Counted from the stretch's first letter, positions 7,881 through 17,172 are shown. The stretch is DNA of 57,495 nt from Hydrogenibacillus sp. (GCA_014896255.1 JADBKT010000007.1:1-57495); one strand, 5' to 3'. Numbers and translations are program-made. Notes: generated by a model not told the origin, from the sequence alone.

Positions 7881-8273
7881 TTGTCGCACCGCTGTCCGCG
7901 TTGCGGGCGGCCGATGGAGCTTACGCTGCGCACGCTTCATTTTCCGCCGCACGTCATCCGCCGCGTTCCTGTCCTAAGCTGCGTGGAGTGCGAAGAGCAC
8001 CGCTTGGAGCCGGTGACGAAGGTCATGCTTCGGGGGCTGCTCGATCAGATGGTCAAGCGCGCCGAGCCTGAGACGGTCGATTTCGGGGCCTGGCCCGATT
8101 TTGCCCGCCTGATCCGCATGCTCGTCGAAGGCGCGTCGCCGCGGGCGCCGGGAGGCGAACAGGGCCACGACGTCGATCGTTTGCTCTCGCTGTTGGATGT
8201 GGCGGAAGAAGCGGGCGACACGGCGTGGGTGGAGGATTTGACGAGGAAAATTTTGGACGCCATCGTCTCGTGA
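7881..8273 (+). CDS. Small CxxC zinc-ribbon protein, unknown function
   Basis: This 130-residue protein begins with CPRCGRPMEL and, after about 25 residues, has VPVLSCVECEEHRLEP. Two CxxC pairs suggest one zinc site similar to the YgiT-type zinc finger. The rest is helical and ends in LLDVAEEAGDTAWVEDLTRK. The TTG start at 7881 has AAGGAGG eight bases upstream, which is better than the in-frame GTG at 7863 that overlaps the ribosome binding site. It converges on the ABC exporter operon with three bases between stops. Its job is unknown. Confidence 0.7.
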   Translation: MSHRCPRCGRPMELTLRTLHFPPHVIRRVPVLSCVECEEHRLEPVTKVMLRGLLDQMVKRAEPETVDFGAWPDFARLIRMLVEGASPRAPGGEQGHDVDRLLSLLDVAEEAGDTAWVEDLTRKILDAIVS

Positions 8274-8276
8274 CGC

Positions 8277-10154
8277 TTAACGATCGGTGCTCCATGCGAC
8301 GGCATGATGGGCGGCGCGTACGGCGTCTTGTCCGGCGCGGCGTTCGGCGTGTCGGCCGGCGGCAGAAGCCCATTGCAGCCGCACCAAAGCGGCATACATC
8401 CCGTTCTGCCGCATGAGCGCCTCATGCGTGCCCATCTCGCGGATTTCCCCGCTGTGGAGGACGACGATTTTGTCCGCGTGGCGGACGGTCGACAGGCGGT
8501 GGGCGATGATGATCGTCGTCCGTCCGCGCGTGAGCGTGGCCAAGGCGTTTTGCACGACGTGCTCGGTCTCGGTGTCGATGTTCGCCGTCGCCTCGTCGAG
8601 GATGAGGATCGCCGGATCGCGGGCCAGGGCGCGGGCAAAGGCGATAAGCTGCCGTTCGCCGGCGGAAAGCGCCGCACCGCGTTCTCCGACGGGCGTGCGA
8701 TATCCTTGCGGCAGGCGTTCGATGAACGGCCCGAGGCCGATCGCCTCGGCGGCCTTTAAGGCCTTTTCTTCGGTGATGGACGGATCGCCGAGGCGGATGT
8801 TGGACAGCACGTCGCCGGAGAACAAGAACACGTCCTGCAAGACGATGCCGATGTGTCTCCGAAGATCGCGCAACCGCACCTCGCGGATGTCGACGCCGTC
8901 GATCGTGATCCGCCCTTGATCGACGTCATAAAAACGCAACAACAGTTGGATGAGCGAGCTTTTGCCGGCGCCGGTCATGCCGACGACGGCCACCGTTTCC
9001 CCCGGCTCGATCGCGAGATCGATGTTTTTGAGGGCCCACTTGCCGGGCTTGTAGGCGAACCAGACGCCCTCAAAGCGGACCGCCCCGCGGGCTTCGGGCC
9101 AGGGCCGGGCCTCTTTTGCGTCGACGATCTCCGGCGGGGTATCGAGGAGGGCGAAGATGCGCTCCGAAGACGCCATCGCCGACTGCAGGACGGTGTAGTT
9201 TTCGCTGATCTCCCGAATCGGTTGGAACAAGCGACCCAAATAATCGATAAAGGCATACAGCAGGCCGATTTCCGCCGCGCCGGAAGGGACGAGCCGTCCG
9301 CCGGCGAGGAGGATGAGCACCAGGCCGACGGCGTAGACGACGTCCATGACCGGGCGAAAGACGGACTGCGCTTTGAGTTCGGCCAGGCTCGCTTCGTAAT
9401 GCTCCCGGTTGACGGCGAGAAAATGCTTTTGGGCGGCTTCCTCGCGGTGAAACAGCTGGATGATGCGCATGCCGCTCAAATATTCGGAGAGCGTGGCGTT
9501 GATCCGCGCGATTTTGACCCGCACGCGGCGAAACGCCTCGCGGGCGACGCGGCGGTAGAGGCGCATGGTGACGTAGACGAGCGGAAACGTGAGAAAGGCG
9601 AAAACGGCCAGGCGGGCGTCGAGGGCGAGCATGGCAAAAGCGATGCCGAAGATGAGCACGACGTCTTTCACCAGCATGGCGAGGACGGTGGAGAACATCT
9701 CCGAGAGCGCTTCGACGTCGTTGGTCACCCGGGTCACCAGCCGGCCGATCGGATTGGCGTCGTAAAAACGGACGGAGAGCGTCTGCAGATGGCGGAACAG
9801 CGTCCGCCGGATGTCGTACAGAATGCGCTGGCCCGTGCCGAGCAAAAGGCGCGTCTGGACGAACGTCAGCGCAAACGAGGCGACGGCGAGCCCCAGATAG
9901 AGTGCCGCCAAAACGCCGACGGCGCGGATGTCGTCCGCGGTCGGATGTCCGCCGGGGGCGGTCAGGTGAGCGTCGATGGCCGTCTTGATGACGATCGGAC
10001 CGGCGAGTTCGGCGGCGGTGATGGCGAAGATGAGGGCGATGGAGAGGGCGATGGGCCAGGCGTACGGCCGGGCAAAACGAAGCAGGCGACGGACGAGCGT
10101 TCGGTCGACGACGTTGCCGAGGGGCGCTTCGTCGAGCGATTTCGGTTCAGCCAT
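8277..10154 (-). CDS. Heterodimeric ABC exporter subunit with consensus Walker B
   Basis: This 625-residue half-transporter of the multidrug/lipid exporter type has a six-helix membrane domain (residues about 30-330) and a nucleotide-binding domain. Walker A is GMTGAGKS (about 392-399), the signature motif is LSAGE (about 496-500) instead of LSGGQ, and Walker B is ILILDE (about 516-521) with the catalytic Glu. The ATG start at 10154 overlaps the end of the partner gene by eight bases, and GGGGGAG is upstream. The pair looks like TM287/TM288, BmrCD or LmrCD, which export drugs or lipids. Substrate cannot be read from the sequence. Confidence 0.9.
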   Translation of the reverse strand: MAEPKSLDEAPLGNVVDRTLVRRLLRFARPYAWPIALSIALIFAITAAELAGPIVIKTAIDAHLTAPGGHPTADDIRAVGVLAALYLGLAVASFALTFVQTRLLLGTGQRILYDIRRTLFRHLQTLSVRFYDANPIGRLVTRVTNDVEALSEMFSTVLAMLVKDVVLIFGIAFAMLALDARLAVFAFLTFPLVYVTMRLYRRVAREAFRRVRVKIARINATLSEYLSGMRIIQLFHREEAAQKHFLAVNREHYEASLAELKAQSVFRPVMDVVYAVGLVLILLAGGRLVPSGAAEIGLLYAFIDYLGRLFQPIREISENYTVLQSAMASSERIFALLDTPPEIVDAKEARPWPEARGAVRFEGVWFAYKPGKWALKNIDLAIEPGETVAVVGMTGAGKSSLIQLLLRFYDVDQGRITIDGVDIREVRLRDLRRHIGIVLQDVFLFSGDVLSNIRLGDPSITEEKALKAAEAIGLGPFIERLPQGYRTPVGERGAALSAGERQLIAFARALARDPAILILDEATANIDTETEHVVQNALATLTRGRTTIIIAHRLSTVRHADKIVVLHSGEIREMGTHEALMRQNGMYAALVRLQWASAAGRHAERRAGQDAVRAAHHAVAWSTDR

Positions 10155-11970
10155 CTGCTTCTCTCCCCCTTGAGCGTGTGTTCGGTCGGACGGTTTCCGG
10201 CGCGCGTTCCGGAAAATCCGTCTGTTCAAAGCGATCGATCAGCTCCTGCATTTCGGCCAGGCGGGCGTAACGTCCGCCTTTTTGCATCAGTTCGTCATGC
10301 GTCCCGCGCTCGACGATCCGCCCTTCGTCCAGGAAGATGATTTCATCGGCCATGCGGACCGCCGAGACGCGGTGGGCGATGACGATCATCGTCAGCTGTC
10401 CGCGCAGGGCCCGAAGCGCCTCTAAGATGTGCGCCTCGGTCCGGGCGTCGACGGCGGACAAGGCGTCGTCCAAGATGAGGATCGGCGCGCGGCGGACGAG
10501 CGCCCGAGCGATGGCGACGCGCTGCTTTTCGCCGCCGGAGAGGGTCACGCCGCGTTCCCCGACGATCGTTTTCAGCTTGTCGGGGAAACGTTCGATCGTC
10601 TCGCGCAAGCCTGCCGCGTCGATGGCCCAATCCAGCGTCTTTCGGTCGACGTGATCGACGCCGAAGGCGATGTTCTCTTCCAACGTCGCGGAAAACAAAA
10701 ATGCTTCCTGCGGTACGACGGAGACCGCTTCGCGGAGCACGGCGAGGGGGATGGTCGTGAGCGGATGGCCGTCGATCGAAAGCGTTCCCTCCGGCGCTTC
10801 GTACAGCCGGGCGATGAGCGCGGCCAAGGTCGATTTGCCGCTCCCCGTCGGCCCGATCACCCCGAGCGTCGACCCCCGGGGAAGGGTGAGATCGATCTCC
10901 TGAAGCACCGGCTTGGACTGCCCGGGATAGGCGAACGTGAGCTTACGGACGACGATGTCGCCGTGGATGGCGGTGATGCGCGGGTCGGTGCGCGCGTCGT
11001 CGCGGATCTCCACCGGCGCTTCCAACAAGGCGTTCAAGCGCGTCATCGACGCGGCGCCGCGCTCGAGGATGTTGATCACCCAGCCGGCGGCGCGCATCGG
11101 CCAGACGAGCATCCCGAGATAGGCGGTGAAGGCGATGAGCATGCCGATGGTGATCTCGCCGCGAAGGACGAGCGTGCCGCCGTAGAAGAGGACGATGAAC
11201 ATGGCGATGGCGACGAACAATTGCACGATCGGCTGAAAGACGGCCTGCAGGCGGATCAGGCGCACGTTTTTGTCCATGAGTGCCCGGTTGACGTCGTCGA
11301 ATCGGGCCTCTTCGTACGGTTCTTGGGCAAAGGCCTTGATCACGCGGGCGCCGGAGAGGTTTTCCTGAACGCGTTCGGTGACCCTTCCGAACGCTTCCTG
11401 CACGTCGCGAAAGCGGCGGTGGATGTGCACCCCGAAGCGCCGCGAGACGACGGCGATGAACGGGAACACGGCGGTCGCGGCGAGGGTGAGCCGCGCGTCG
11501 ATGGTCGTGAACATGATGCCGACCACGAAGAGCACCAGGATCACCATGTCGAAGAGCATCACCACCCCGCCGCCGAAGGCGAAACGGACGGCGCCGATGT
11601 CGTTCGTCGCATGGGCCATGAGGTCGCCCACTTTGTGTCGGCCGTACCACGCGGGGGAAAGTTTCAACAAATGACGGAAGAGCATGTTGCGCAGTTCATA
11701 TTCGAGCGTGCGCGCCGCACCGAAGATGGCCATGCGCCACAGGTATCGGAAGAAAAAGGTGGCCAGCGCCGCACCGAGGATGAGCCCCATGCCGCCTATG
11801 AGGAGCGTCCCCGTCAGGCGCTTTGCGGCCAGGGCATCGATGATCTTGCCGAGCACGTTGGGCATGACGAGCTGCAGCGCGTCGGCCAAGAAGATGCACA
11901 ACAGCCCGAGCGCATATTGCCGGCGATGCGCTTTTAAAAAGGGCAAGACATGGCGAAAGGTTTTGAGCAC
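10147..11970 (-). CDS. Heterodimeric ABC exporter subunit with Asp in Walker B
   Basis: This is the 607-residue partner half-transporter. The membrane domain spans residues about 15-320 and the ATPase domain follows. Walker A is GPTGSGKS (about 373-380), the signature is the normal LSGGE (about 477-481), and Walker B is ILILDD (about 497-502), where Asp replaces the catalytic Glu. Together with the LSAGE signature of the other subunit this predicts one degenerate and one active ATP site, as known for TM287/288. The gene is first in the operon and transcribed away from aroA. A possible promoter, TTTACA with TAGACT, lies near 12029-12057 on the minus strand. Confidence 0.9.
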   Translation of the reverse strand: MLKTFRHVLPFLKAHRRQYALGLLCIFLADALQLVMPNVLGKIIDALAAKRLTGTLLIGGMGLILGAALATFFFRYLWRMAIFGAARTLEYELRNMLFRHLLKLSPAWYGRHKVGDLMAHATNDIGAVRFAFGGGVVMLFDMVILVLFVVGIMFTTIDARLTLAATAVFPFIAVVSRRFGVHIHRRFRDVQEAFGRVTERVQENLSGARVIKAFAQEPYEEARFDDVNRALMDKNVRLIRLQAVFQPIVQLFVAIAMFIVLFYGGTLVLRGEITIGMLIAFTAYLGMLVWPMRAAGWVINILERGAASMTRLNALLEAPVEIRDDARTDPRITAIHGDIVVRKLTFAYPGQSKPVLQEIDLTLPRGSTLGVIGPTGSGKSTLAALIARLYEAPEGTLSIDGHPLTTIPLAVLREAVSVVPQEAFLFSATLEENIAFGVDHVDRKTLDWAIDAAGLRETIERFPDKLKTIVGERGVTLSGGEKQRVAIARALVRRAPILILDDALSAVDARTEAHILEALRALRGQLTMIVIAHRVSAVRMADEIIFLDEGRIVERGTHDELMQKGGRYARLAEMQELIDRFEQTDFPERAPETVRPNTRSRGREADG

Positions 11971-12091
11971 CGGAATCGCTCCTCGCCGACGGACTGAAGA
12001 ATTATTTCGTCAATCGAAGTATAGTCTATGTCAGTCGACGCCCGTTGTAAAGCACGGCATTTTATGCATGGTCGATGGAGGCGTTCGGCGG

Positions 12092-12120
12092 GTGACAGGC
12101 GTCCCGCGACTTGCTATAAT
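12092..12120 (+). promoter_or_regulatory. Promoter of aroA
   Basis: GTGACA (12092-12097) and a perfect TATAAT (12115-12120) are 17 bases apart, about 86 bases before the aroA start. Confidence 0.65.
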
Positions 12121-12205
12121 AGCTGGCAACGAGGACTTTAACGGTTAAAAGCCCTAAAGGACCGTGGCAAAAACCAACATAGACGAGGAGAAGGGGAGAA
12201 CCATC

Positions 12206-13279
12206 ATGTCCAGCGAGCTGGAAGCGCTGCGCCGCGAACTCGATCAGATCAACGAAGAGATCTTGAAGTGGCTCAACCGCCGGGCGGAAGTCGTGCAGGA
12301 GATCGGGCGGCTCAAGCTGCGCCAAGGGATCAACCGCTTCGATCCGGTGCGCGAGCGGCAGATGCTCGACCATCTGGTGTCGATCAACACCGGCCCGTTC
12401 GACGATCAGACGATTCGCGCGCTGTTCAAAGAAATCTTCGCCGCTTCGCTCAAACTCCAAAAGAAGCAGCACGAACAGGCGCTTTTGGTCAGCCGCGCCC
12501 GCAAGCCGGATGACACCGTCGTCACCGTCGGGACGGTGAAGATCGGCGGCGGCACCCCGGTCGTCGTGGCCGGGCCGTGCTCGGTCGAAAGCGAGCCGCA
12601 GACGGACGCCGTGGCCCGGGTGATCGCCGAACACGGGCTCGGGCTGATCCGCGGCGGAGCGTTCAAGCCGCGCACGTCGCCGTACGATTTCCAGGGCCTC
12701 GGCGTCGAAGGGCTCAAGATCTTGCGCGAAGTGGCCGACCGCTACGGGCTCAAAGTGGTGAGCGAGGTGATGACGCCGGGCGATCTGGACGTCGCCGTGC
12801 GCTACGTCGACGTCATTCAGATCGGCGCCCGCAACATGCAAAACTTCTCGCTGCTCAAGGAAGTCGGCGCGCTCTCTACGCCGGTGCTTTTAAAGCGCGG
12901 CATGTCGGCGACGATCGAGGAATTCAAGTTCGCCGCGGAATATATTTTGTCTCACGGAAACCCGAACGTCATTCTGACCGAACGCGGCATCCGCACGTAT
13001 GAAAAGGCGACGCGCAACACGTTGGACATCTCCGCGGTGCCGATCCTAAAGCAGGAGACGCACCTGCCGGTTTTGGTCGACGTGTCGCACGCCGCCGGGC
13101 GGCGCGACATCCTGCTTCCGCTCGCCAAGGCGGCCATCGCGGCCGGCGCCGACGGGGTGATGATCGAAGTACACCCGGATCCGACGGTGGCGCTGTCCGA
13201 CGCCCAGCAACAGATCGATCTCGATCAGTTTCGGCGTTTCATGGCCGAACTGAAGCAGGCCGCCGTGGCCTTCGTCTGA
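12206..13279 (+). CDS. aroA: Bifunctional chorismate mutase / DAHP synthase
   Basis: This 357-residue enzyme opens the shikimate pathway by joining phosphoenolpyruvate and erythrose 4-phosphate. The N-terminal 90 residues are an AroQ-type chorismate mutase helix bundle ([20 protein letters not shown]) that probably senses chorismate or prephenate. The rest is a class II-like KDO8P/DAHP synthase barrel with [45 protein letters not shown] and [10 protein letters not shown]. The ATG at 12206 follows GAGGAGAAGGGGAG. As in B. subtilis, aroA lies directly before ccpA; a terminator separates them here. Confidence 0.95.
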   Translation: MSSELEALRRELDQINEEILKWLNRRAEVVQEIGRLKLRQGINRFDPVRERQMLDHLVSINTGPFDDQTIRALFKEIFAASLKLQKKQHEQALLVSRARKPDDTVVTVGTVKIGGGTPVVVAGPCSVESEPQTDAVARVIAEHGLGLIRGGAFKPRTSPYDFQGLGVEGLKILREVADRYGLKVVSEVMTPGDLDVAVRYVDVIQIGARNMQNFSLLKEVGALSTPVLLKRGMSATIEEFKFAAEYILSHGNPNVILTERGIRTYEKATRNTLDISAVPILKQETHLPVLVDVSHAAGRRDILLPLAKAAIAAGADGVMIEVHPDPTVALSDAQQQIDLDQFRRFMAELKQAAVAFV

Positions 13280-13337
13280 GGCGCGGCTCGGATGCCTGCC
13301 GTGCCGCGTAATCGGCGCAGCATCGAAGAAAGTGAAG

Positions 13338-13365
13338 GACCGGCAGATGTTGCCGGTCTTTTTTT
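13338..13365 (+). terminator. Rho-independent terminator of aroA
   Basis: GACCGGCA pairs with TGCCGGTC around GATGT and is followed by seven T residues. Confidence 0.9.
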
Positions 13366-13413
13366 GGATCGTGATCTTGTGAAACGTTTCATGGCCTTAC
13401 ATCGCGTTCGTTG

Positions 13414-13427
13414 TGAAAGCGCATTCA
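13414..13427. promoter_or_regulatory. cre-like site upstream of ccpA
   Basis: TGAAAGCGCATTCA fits the cre consensus TGNAANCGNWNNCA at every fixed position and is nearly palindromic. Weaker related sequences follow: a 12-bp palindrome TGAAACGTTTCA (13379-13390), GTAAACGCTTTCGG (about 13452) and TGCAAGCGGTCTTT (13515-13528), which overlaps the predicted -35 box. Autoregulation by CcpA is the natural inference. Confidence 0.6.
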
Positions 13428-13513
13428 ATTCGTTTTGAACGCGCCTTCAGGTAAACGCTTTCGGACGTTTGCCGCTTGTCGTCGCGCATTTTTTTGAAAA
13501 ACGATCATCGCGA

Positions 13514-13543
13514 TTGCAAGCGGTCTTTCGAATGTCGTATGAT
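13514..13543 (+). promoter_or_regulatory. Promoter of ccpA
   Basis: TTGCAA and TATGAT are separated by 18 bases, 35 bases before the GTG start. A partial cre-like sequence overlaps the -35 element. Confidence 0.55.
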
Positions 13544-13577
13544 AGAATCAAAAGATCGGCTGAAAGGGGGATGGACG

Positions 13578-14576
13578 GTGTCGGTGACGATTTATGACGT
13601 GGCCCGCGAGGCGGGCGTCTCGATGGCCACCGTGTCGCGCGTCATCAACGGCAGTGCCAACGTGAAGCCGAGCACGCGCAAGAAGGTGCTTCGCGTCATC
13701 GAAGAGCTGGGATATCGGCCGAATGCCGTGGCGCGGGGACTGGCGAGCAAGAAGACGACGACGATCGGGGTCATCCTTCCGGACATCTCAAGCGTCTTTT
13801 TCGCCGAACTGGCCCGCGGCATCGAAGACATCGCGACGATGTACCACTACAACATCATTCTCAGCAATTCGGACCAAAACGTGGACAAAGAATTGAAGCT
13901 GATCAACAATCTGTACGAAAAGCAGGTCGACGGGCTCTTGTTCCTCGGCTCGCAGGTGACGGAAGAACACCGGCGGCTCCTCAAGTCGTCGATCCCCGTC
14001 GTCTTGGTGGCCACGGAAGATCCGCTAGGAGAGTTGCCCTCGGTGCACATCGACGTGCGCCAGGCGGCGTTGGATGCGGTCAAGCATCTGCTCGCCCGCG
14101 GGCACCGGCGCATCGTCTTTTTGACCGAGCGGCTCACGACGAGCCTCGGACGAGCGCGCTATGAAGGCTACAAGGCTGCGCTCGCCGCGTACGACGTCCC
14201 GCTCGATGAGACGCTCATCGTCGAGGTGCCGCCGTATTACGAAGCGGCGCTGAAAGGGATGAAGACGGTGCTCGCCCTCGCCGACCGGCCGACGGCGATC
14301 TTCGCCGCCAACGACGAGGTCGCCGTGGCCGCCGTGCACGCCGTTCAGGACGCAGGGTATCGCGTGCCGGACGATTTCGAGGTGATCGGCTTCGACAACA
14401 CGCGCATCGCGCAGATGGTGCGTCCGATGCTCACCTCCGTCGTGCAGCCGATGTATGATCTCGGGGCGGTGGCCATGCGGCTTCTGACCAAGCTCATCCA
14501 CCAAGAAGACGTACAGACGAAAACCGTCGTATTGCCGCATCGCATCGAGTTCCGGCAGTCGACGCGCGGGGAGTGA
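13578..14576 (+). CDS. ccpA: Catabolite control protein A
   Basis: This 332-residue LacI-family regulator controls carbon catabolism globally, binding cre sites with HPr-Ser-P as corepressor. The N-terminal HTH is TIYDVAREAGVSMATVSRVI, followed by hinge helix NAVARGLASKK. The core domain has IGVILPDISSVFFAELARGI and ends with VMP-like TSVVQPMYDLGAVAMRLL. I chose the GTG at 13578 because AAAGGGGG is seven bases upstream and family members begin two residues before TIYDVA. The position after aroA and near acuABC supports CcpA rather than a sugar-specific LacI protein. Confidence 0.93.
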   Translation: MSVTIYDVAREAGVSMATVSRVINGSANVKPSTRKKVLRVIEELGYRPNAVARGLASKKTTTIGVILPDISSVFFAELARGIEDIATMYHYNIILSNSDQNVDKELKLINNLYEKQVDGLLFLGSQVTEEHRRLLKSSIPVVLVATEDPLGELPSVHIDVRQAALDAVKHLLARGHRRIVFLTERLTTSLGRARYEGYKAALAAYDVPLDETLIVEVPPYYEAALKGMKTVLALADRPTAIFAANDEVAVAAVHAVQDAGYRVPDDFEVIGFDNTRIAQMVRPMLTSVVQPMYDLGAVAMRLLTKLIHQEDVQTKTVVLPHRIEFRQSTRGE

Positions 14577-14585
14577 GCCTTTCGG

Positions 14586-15275
14586 ATGATCGCCATCATC
14601 GGCGCCATGGCCGAAGAAATCGAAGCGCTTACGGCCGCCATGGCGGACGTCCGCAAGCAGCGGATCGGGCCCTTGGAGGCGGCGACGGGACGGCTTGAGG
14701 GCGAGCGGGTCGCGGTGGTCCGCTCCGGGGTCGGCAAGGTGAACGCGGCGATGACGGCGCAGGCGCTCATCGATCGCCTCGCGCCGCAGGCGCTTTTGAT
14801 GATCGGCGTCGCCGGGGCCGTCGATCCGGCGCTGGAGATCGGAGACGTGGTCATCGCCGAGGATGCCCTGGAGTACGACGTCGACGCGACGGCGCTCGGC
14901 TTTGCGCCGGGGGAGATCCCCTTCGATCCGGTGAGCGTCTTTCCGGCCGATGCGGCGCTTCGGACGCGCGCCGTGCGCGCCGCGCAGGCCCTCTTTGACC
15001 GTGCGCCGATCGTCGGTCGGGTGCTCTCCGGTGACCGTTTCATCGCCGACCGGGGGGCGGCATCGGCGCTCCGCGAGCGTTTTTCCGGGACGTGCGTGGA
15101 GATGGAAGGGGCGGCCGTGGCGCACGTCGCTTACAAAAACGGCGTCCCCTTTTGCCTCATCCGCACGATTTCCGACCGCGCCGACGGCGAGGCGCCGCGC
15201 GATTTTCCGGCTTTTTTGAAGGAGGCGGCGGCCCGGGGCGCGGCGCTCATCTGCGAAATGCTCCGCCGGGCGTGA
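14586..15275 (+). CDS. mtnN: 5'-methylthioadenosine/S-adenosylhomocysteine nucleosidase
   Basis: This 229-residue enzyme removes adenine from methylthioadenosine and S-adenosylhomocysteine, feeding methionine salvage and removing SAM by-products. The family pattern is clear: IAIIGAMAEEIEAL at the start, VVRSGVGKVNAAM, MIGVAGAVDP, SGDRFIAD, the CVEMEGAAVAHVAY segment that holds the catalytic Glu and Met-Glu ribose contact, and RTISDRAD with the catalytic Asp. Only nine bases separate it from ccpA, so the two are probably cotranscribed. It converges on acuC. Confidence 0.93.
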   Translation: MIAIIGAMAEEIEALTAAMADVRKQRIGPLEAATGRLEGERVAVVRSGVGKVNAAMTAQALIDRLAPQALLMIGVAGAVDPALEIGDVVIAEDALEYDVDATALGFAPGEIPFDPVSVFPADAALRTRAVRAAQALFDRAPIVGRVLSGDRFIADRGAASALRERFSGTCVEMEGAAVAHVAYKNGVPFCLIRTISDRADGEAPRDFPAFLKEAAARGAALICEMLRRA

Positions 15276-15289
15276 TCCCCTTCGACGGA

Positions 15290-16432
15290 TCAGGCGCGGA
15301 AGAACGACAGCACGCGGTTTAAGACGACGGCGTTTTTTTCTTGAATTTCTTTGCGCCGCGGGATCGGCGGAAACGGCGGATCGAGCAGGCGCCGGGGGAG
15401 CGGAACCGGCGCCTTAGGCTGCCAGCGCTCGATAAAGGACGGCGGGATGTCGGCGTCGAGGAGCGGGGTGTGGTTGGCTTCCGCCCAGAGGTAGGTCCAC
15501 GCCCGGGGGACGACGCGCCACACGTCGTACCCGCCGCCGCCCAAGGCGAGCCACCTTCCGCCGGCATAGGCGTCGGCGAGGGCGTGTACCAACTTCGGAA
15601 TGGCGCGGTAGGCGTACGTGCTCAGGGCCAGATCGGCGAGCGGGTCAAAGCGATGTGCATCGACGCCGTTTTGGCTGACGACGACGTCCGGACGGAACCA
15701 TTCAAAGGCCGGGACGAGCACTTGTTCCAGGACGGTCAGATAATCGTCGTCTTCCGTAAACGGCTCGAGCGGGACGTTGATTTTGGTGCCGACGGCTTCG
15801 CCTTCCCCGCGTTCGTAAACGTAGCCCGTGCCCGGGAAGAGGTATTTGCCCGTCTCGTGCAAAGAGACGGTCATCACCCGCGGTTCGCCGTAGAAGATCG
15901 ACTGCACGCCGTCGCCGTGGTGGGCGTCGGTGTCGATGTAGAGCACTTTGACGTCGTAACGGTCGAGCAGATACTGGATGGCGACCGCCGCGTCGTTGTA
16001 GATGCAAAACCCTGAAGCCTTATGGCGAAAGGCGTGATGCAGACCGCCGCCCAAGAAGACGGCGTGGCGTCCGGGATGGGACATGACGTATTCGGCGCCG
16101 GTCAAGGTGCCGCGGACGGCCATGAGCGCCGCCTCGTGCATGTCGGAAAAAAGCGGGACGTCTTCCGTTCCCAAGCCGTAGTCCAGCGCTTCGTCGGTCA
16201 CGACGAGCGTCCGGCTGTAATGCTTGACCATCTCCACATACCGCTTGCCGTGAATGCGGTAAAGCGGCGCTTCATCAAAAGGGGAAGGCGGGATGATCTG
16301 TTCGGGCTGAATCAGTCCCAGCGTTTCGATGAGGTCGAGGGTGACGGCGATGCGCCGCTGGCTGAACGGATGATCGTCGTGAAAATGATAGCGAAAGATG
16401 TCCGGGTGATGGATCATCACCGCCTGCCCCAT
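15290..16432 (-). CDS. acuC: Acetoin utilization protein AcuC, class I deacetylase
   Basis: This 380-residue zinc lysine deacetylase is expected to reactivate acetyl-CoA synthetase by removing the acetyl group added by AcuA. The histone-deacetylase fold is seen in GGGLHHAFRHKASGFCIYND and LYIDTDAHHGDGVQSIFY (zinc-binding Asp and His), VSQNGVDAHRFDPLADL and LALGGGGYDV. The ATG at 16432-16430 is preceded by AAGGAAGG; the frame is open to 16858, but that part overlaps acuB and is unrelated. It is the third gene of acuA-acuB-acuC, all on the minus strand. Confidence 0.93.
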   Translation of the reverse strand: MGQAVMIHHPDIFRYHFHDDHPFSQRRIAVTLDLIETLGLIQPEQIIPPSPFDEAPLYRIHGKRYVEMVKHYSRTLVVTDEALDYGLGTEDVPLFSDMHEAALMAVRGTLTGAEYVMSHPGRHAVFLGGGLHHAFRHKASGFCIYNDAAVAIQYLLDRYDVKVLYIDTDAHHGDGVQSIFYGEPRVMTVSLHETGKYLFPGTGYVYERGEGEAVGTKINVPLEPFTEDDDYLTVLEQVLVPAFEWFRPDVVVSQNGVDAHRFDPLADLALSTYAYRAIPKLVHALADAYAGGRWLALGGGGYDVWRVVPRAWTYLWAEANHTPLLDADIPPSFIERWQPKAPVPLPRRLLDPPFPPIPRRKEIQEKNAVVLNRVLSFFRA

Positions 16433-16489
16433 GAGATCGGCCCACCTTCCTTGTCGTACAGCGTCCGACGGAATGTTGCGTCGACTTTC

Positions 16490-16521
16490 GGCGTTTGGAT
16501 CCTCAGGCGTTTGGATCCTCA
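16490..16521. repeat. Perfect 16-bp tandem duplication at the acuB-acuC junction
   Basis: GGCGTTTGGATCCTCA occurs twice without a gap (16490-16505, 16506-16521). The second copy contains the acuB stop codon (TCA at 16519-16521 on the plus strand). Confidence 0.9.
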
Positions 16522-17172
16522 CGAGAGGGTTTCGTGATCGGGGTGCGTCGGCCAGCGAATGATAAACCCGGCCTCTCGGATGGAGGCGATCAGCCGCCGG
16601 GGATCCATCGTCCGGGCGCGGACGGCCACGCGCCGGTAACCCGGCGTCGTTCCCCGATAGACGAACAGGCTGACGATGTTCACCTCTTGCGCTTTGAAAA
16701 TCGCCGTGAGGTCGGCGATCATCCCGGTTCTGTCCGGCACCTCGATCTCCAGGCGGGAGCTCGGCTGATCGACGCCCATGAGGGTAATCACGGCATTGAG
16801 AAGATCGGAATGGGTGACGATGCCGACCACCTCGCCCCGGGAGACGACGGGCAGGCAACCGATCCGGTATTGCTTCATGATGAACGCCGCTTCCTCGACG
16901 AATTCGTCCGGGTGCGTGGTGACGACGTCGGTTTTGGCGATGCGCGTGATCGGTTCGTCGAAGACGCGAAAATCGTCTTCATCGTAGTGCAGGCGGGACG
17001 GTCCTGCCTCGCGGACGTCGCGGTCGGTGACGATGCCGTAGAGGCGGCCGAGGGCGTCGACGACCGGCAGATGGCGGATGCGGTGCTTGAGCAAAAGCGC
17101 CATGCCGTCGCGGATGGTGGCCGTCTTCGGGAGCGTGATCACCGGCGCGTGCATGATGTCTCGGATGAGCAT
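16519..17172 (-). CDS. acuB: CBS-ACT domain protein AcuB
   Basis: This 217-residue protein has two CBS modules (residues about 1-130), MLIRDIMHAPVITLPKTATI and RIAKTDVVTTHPDEFVEEAA, then an ACT domain beginning LEIEVPDRTGMIADLTAIFK. CBS pairs bind adenosyl nucleotides such as AMP or ATP, so a role in sensing energy state for the acetate/acetoin control system is likely; the exact function in Bacillus is not settled. The length matches B. subtilis AcuB (214). It lies between acuA and acuC in one transcript. Confidence 0.9.
   Translation of the reverse strand: MLIRDIMHAPVITLPKTATIRDGMALLLKHRIRHLPVVDALGRLYGIVTDRDVREAGPSRLHYDEDDFRVFDEPITRIAKTDVVTTHPDEFVEEAAFIMKQYRIGCLPVVSRGEVVGIVTHSDLLNAVITLMGVDQPSSRLEIEVPDRTGMIADLTAIFKAQEVNIVSLFVYRGTTPGYRRVAVRARTMDPRRLIASIREAGFIIRWPTHPDHETLS

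Noticed and set aside
16433-16858. N-terminal extension of acuC by 142 codons
   Set aside because: The extension overlaps acuB in another frame, has no family similarity, and the ATG at 16432 has a ribosome site and starts the deacetylase domain.
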